64,000 nt of DNA from Desulfobacterales bacterium (GTDB lineage Bacteria; Desulfobacterota; Desulfobacteria; Desulfobacterales; JAIPEE01). The position numbers and the translations under genes were made by a program. Positions 62,327-64,000 of this stretch are shown piece by piece; position 1 is the first letter of the stretch; every line of letters begins with the position of its first letter. The notes beneath the pieces were generated by a model, which did no database searches, was not told where the DNA came from, and saw nothing but the letters and a program-made list of their open reading frames with translations. The DNA is taken from positions 1 to 64,000 of the forward strand of contig JAIPEE010000007.1 in NCBI GenBank assembly GCA_021737275.1, in the 5' to 3' direction.

Positions 62327-63238
62327 ATGATACCAATGAAAAACAGAAAATTATTCGTTAAGGCCATAATTATTGCAGTCATGCTGATATTTTTAAATGG
62401 CATACCTGTAATGGCACTGGACGTGCCCGCACTAAAAAGTTATGTAAATGATTATGCCGATATGATCTCTCCGATCACAGAAAAACAGCTTGAGTCAGCG
62501 CTGAAGCAGTTTGAGCAGCAGGAATCGACTCAACTTGCTATTTTGACAATCCCATCTCTCAAAGGTGATTCCCTGGAAGATTTTTCCATACGTGTTGCTG
62601 AAAAATGGAAAATCGGCCAAAAGGAGTTGGACAGTGGTGCAATACTGCTGATAGCCAAAGCGGACAGAAAAATCCGGATTGAGGTCGGATATGGCCTGGA
62701 GGGCCGGTTAACAGATTTGCTGGCCGGCCGGATTATTCAAAACATAATAGGGCCCGAGTTTAAAGCCGGTAAGTTTGACCAGGGTATTTTAAATGGTGTC
62801 GGAGCAATGATGGGCGCAGTGAAGGGTGAGTTTAAAGATGTGCCGGAATCAGCAAAACCCCATAAGCGCACTATGAATGTTAACAACATGTTTTTCATTT
62901 TTATTGTGTTTATTTTCCTGATCAGCCGGCTTGGCAGAATCAGTACCCTTCTCGGATCGATAACCGGTGGAATTCTTTTGCCTGTTGCCAGTGTAATCTT
63001 TTTTTCAGCAAGTCTAACCGTTTTATTGAGCCTGATTCCGCTGGGTCTTTTTGGCGGTTTCTTTTTGTCGCTTTCCTCTTCTGCTATGGCAAGCAAAGGA
63101 GTTTCCCGAGCCCGAAGCCGTAGTGCCTTTTATGGCGGTTTCTGGGGCGGCAGCGGGTTTGGGGGCGGTTCATCCGGCGGATTTAGCGGCGGTATGGGCG
63201 GCGGATTCGGTGGGGGTGGCGCATCTGGTGGCTGGTAA
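62327..63238 (+). CDS. TPM domain protein, YgcG-like
   Basis: The 303-residue protein has a signal peptide (KLFVKAIIIAVMLIFLNGIPVMA), a TPM phosphatase-like domain (about 35-180) with VNDYADMI, LAILTIPSLKGDSLEDFSIRVAEKWKIG and IRIEVGYGLEGRLTD, a pair of hydrophobic helices (about 190-250) and a glycine/serine-rich tail that may mediate binding. The start could be 62327 or 62336; neither has a strong ribosome site. It follows LemA by five bases, so translation may be coupled. Membrane or periplasmic location is expected; the catalytic activity of the domain is unproven in most members. Confidence 0.9.
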   Translation: MIPMKNRKLFVKAIIIAVMLIFLNGIPVMALDVPALKSYVNDYADMISPITEKQLESALKQFEQQESTQLAILTIPSLKGDSLEDFSIRVAEKWKIGQKELDSGAILLIAKADRKIRIEVGYGLEGRLTDLLAGRIIQNIIGPEFKAGKFDQGILNGVGAMMGAVKGEFKDVPESAKPHKRTMNVNNMFFIFIVFIFLISRLGRISTLLGSITGGILLPVASVIFFSASLTVLLSLIPLGLFGGFFLSLSSSAMASKGVSRARSRSAFYGGFWGGSGFGGGSSGGFSGGMGGGFGGGGASGGW

Positions 63239-63302
63239 ATATTTTATCGAAAGAATCTTTTTTAAGTGTTGATGAATGAAATAAATTATTTTGAGGCTAA
63301 AT

Positions 63303-63965
63303 ATGAAAGACCTTGCAGAACAGTTTTTAACCGAATCTGAAAAAAGCCGGATTGTTGAAAGCGTAAAAAATGCTGAAAAATTCACATCCGGTGAAATCGT
63401 ACCCATGATCATGTCTTCCAGCTATCATTATCCCATGGCTAATGTACTTGGTGGTGTGACTTTGGCGTTACCCATTGCATTGATTTTAACGCCAATAATT
63501 GGCAGCATGTTATGGATGGGCTCCGGAGACATGTGGGTTTTTATGAGTATTTTCATTATTCTTTTTGCAATTGGGCATGAAACTGTGAAGCGTTCGGGAT
63601 GGTTAAAACGAATTTTTATTTCTAAAAGAGAAATTGAAGAGGAGGTCAAAGAGGCTGCCATTACCAATTTTTTCTTAAGAGGTCTTCATGAAACCCGTGA
63701 TAAAACCGGCGTGTTGATTTTGATATCTGTATTTGAGCATAAAGTTTGGATTCTGGCTGACAGCGGTATCAATGAAAAACTTTCTAAGGCCACCTGGGAT
63801 GACATTGTTCAAACCATTGTAAAAGGTATAAAAAACCGTGAGCAAGGTAAATCAATTTGCAAAGCCGTTTCACAGATAGGTGATTTGCTTAAGAAACATT
63901 TTCCGATTAAGCCGGATGATACGGATGAACTTGATAATCTGATCATTGGCGAGGAGTCTGTTTAG
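63303..63965 (+). CDS. TPM domain membrane protein
   Basis: The 220-residue protein is a second TPM family member of the short type: EKSRIVESVKNAEKFTSGEIVPMI at the N terminus, two hydrophobic helices (about 40-60 and 70-88) and a C-terminal segment with TRDKTGVLILISVFEHKVWILADSGINEKL. The ATG at 63303, preceded by TGAGGCTAAAT, was preferred to a TTG at 63291. It completes the LemA-TPM-TPM cluster. It ends in TAG with TGA four codons later. Confidence 0.88.
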   Translation: MKDLAEQFLTESEKSRIVESVKNAEKFTSGEIVPMIMSSSYHYPMANVLGGVTLALPIALILTPIIGSMLWMGSGDMWVFMSIFIILFAIGHETVKRSGWLKRIFISKREIEEEVKEAAITNFFLRGLHETRDKTGVLILISVFEHKVWILADSGINEKLSKATWDDIVQTIVKGIKNREQGKSICKAVSQIGDLLKKHFPIKPDDTDELDNLIIGEESV

Positions 63966-64000
63966 GGTAACGACTGAATAAATTCTTATAATGCCTGAAA

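Overview
The window looks like a chromosomal segment of an anaerobic bacterium of the Desulfobacterota, most likely a sulfate reducer related to the Desulfobacterales. This placement is an inference. It rests on two methylamine methyltransferase genes with in-frame amber codons (a pyrrolysine-using genome), an ETF-linked membrane iron-sulfur oxidoreductase of the kind found in sulfate reducers and syntrophs, PEP-CTERM proteins, and an MJ0042/DUF3426 protein. No rRNA, CRISPR array, prophage or plasmid replication gene was seen. There are two tRNA genes, Leu(CAA) and Met(CAU).

Region 1 (about 0.1-11.6 kb) is a catabolic-looking cluster built from remodelled relatives of central enzymes. On the plus strand it has a split glycine-decarboxylase-like pair and an ATP-NAD-kinase-like protein, with overlapping genes. 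A class III aminotransferase lies on the minus strand, divergent from an IclR regulator. Then come an enolase paralogue that has lost two active-site histidines, a glycerate 2-kinase family protein, a LarA-like (nickel hydroxyacid racemase) protein and a cupin. The set suggests isomerisation, 2-phosphorylation and dehydration of a 2-hydroxyacid that may not be ordinary glycerate. The substrate is unknown.

Region 2 (about 11.6-25.3 kb) joins methylamine chemistry to beta-oxidation. The minus strand carries an acyl-CoA dehydrogenase, ETF beta and alpha, and a membrane FeS oxidoreductase, and also mttB (trimethylamine methyltransferase, Pyl328) behind an IclR gene. A second, closely similar IclR gene is divergent from mtbB (dimethylamine methyltransferase, Pyl349), which is followed by thiolase, 3-hydroxyacyl-CoA dehydrogenase and enoyl-CoA hydratase. 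Three copies of a 19-bp palindrome sit in the promoter regions of the regulators and mtbB. No corrinoid protein, corrinoid activase or pyl biosynthesis gene lies in the window, so those parts must be elsewhere.

Region 3 (25.4-37.5 kb) is mostly housekeeping: tRNA-Leu, a Sua5/YrdC protein, a PurD-PurE fusion, D-Ala-D-Ala ligase, a DUF1992 protein, an outer-membrane porin, a PAP2 phosphatase, a glycosyltransferase, pyruvate kinase, a chemoreceptor and an EAL-CBS-GGDEF protein.

Region 4 (37.5-45.7 kb) is more plastic: an orphan ORF remnant, a SNF2 helicase/SWIM pair, and two PEP-CTERM genes sharing a promoter-proximal element but separated by a REP-associated (RAYT) transposase with its own terminal inverted repeats. 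A broken IS3 orfA and tRNA-Met follow.

Region 5 (45.7-64 kb) holds a very acidic zinc-ribbon/DUF3426 membrane protein, a DnaJ-like co-chaperone, phosphofructokinase, an HNH protein, mnmG-fetA-fetB, a YhcC-type radical SAM protein, a YitT protein, a DUF4388/DUF1566 membrane protein, an FeS aldo/keto reductase, a HAD-HypE-like fusion, and a LemA-TPM-TPM operon.
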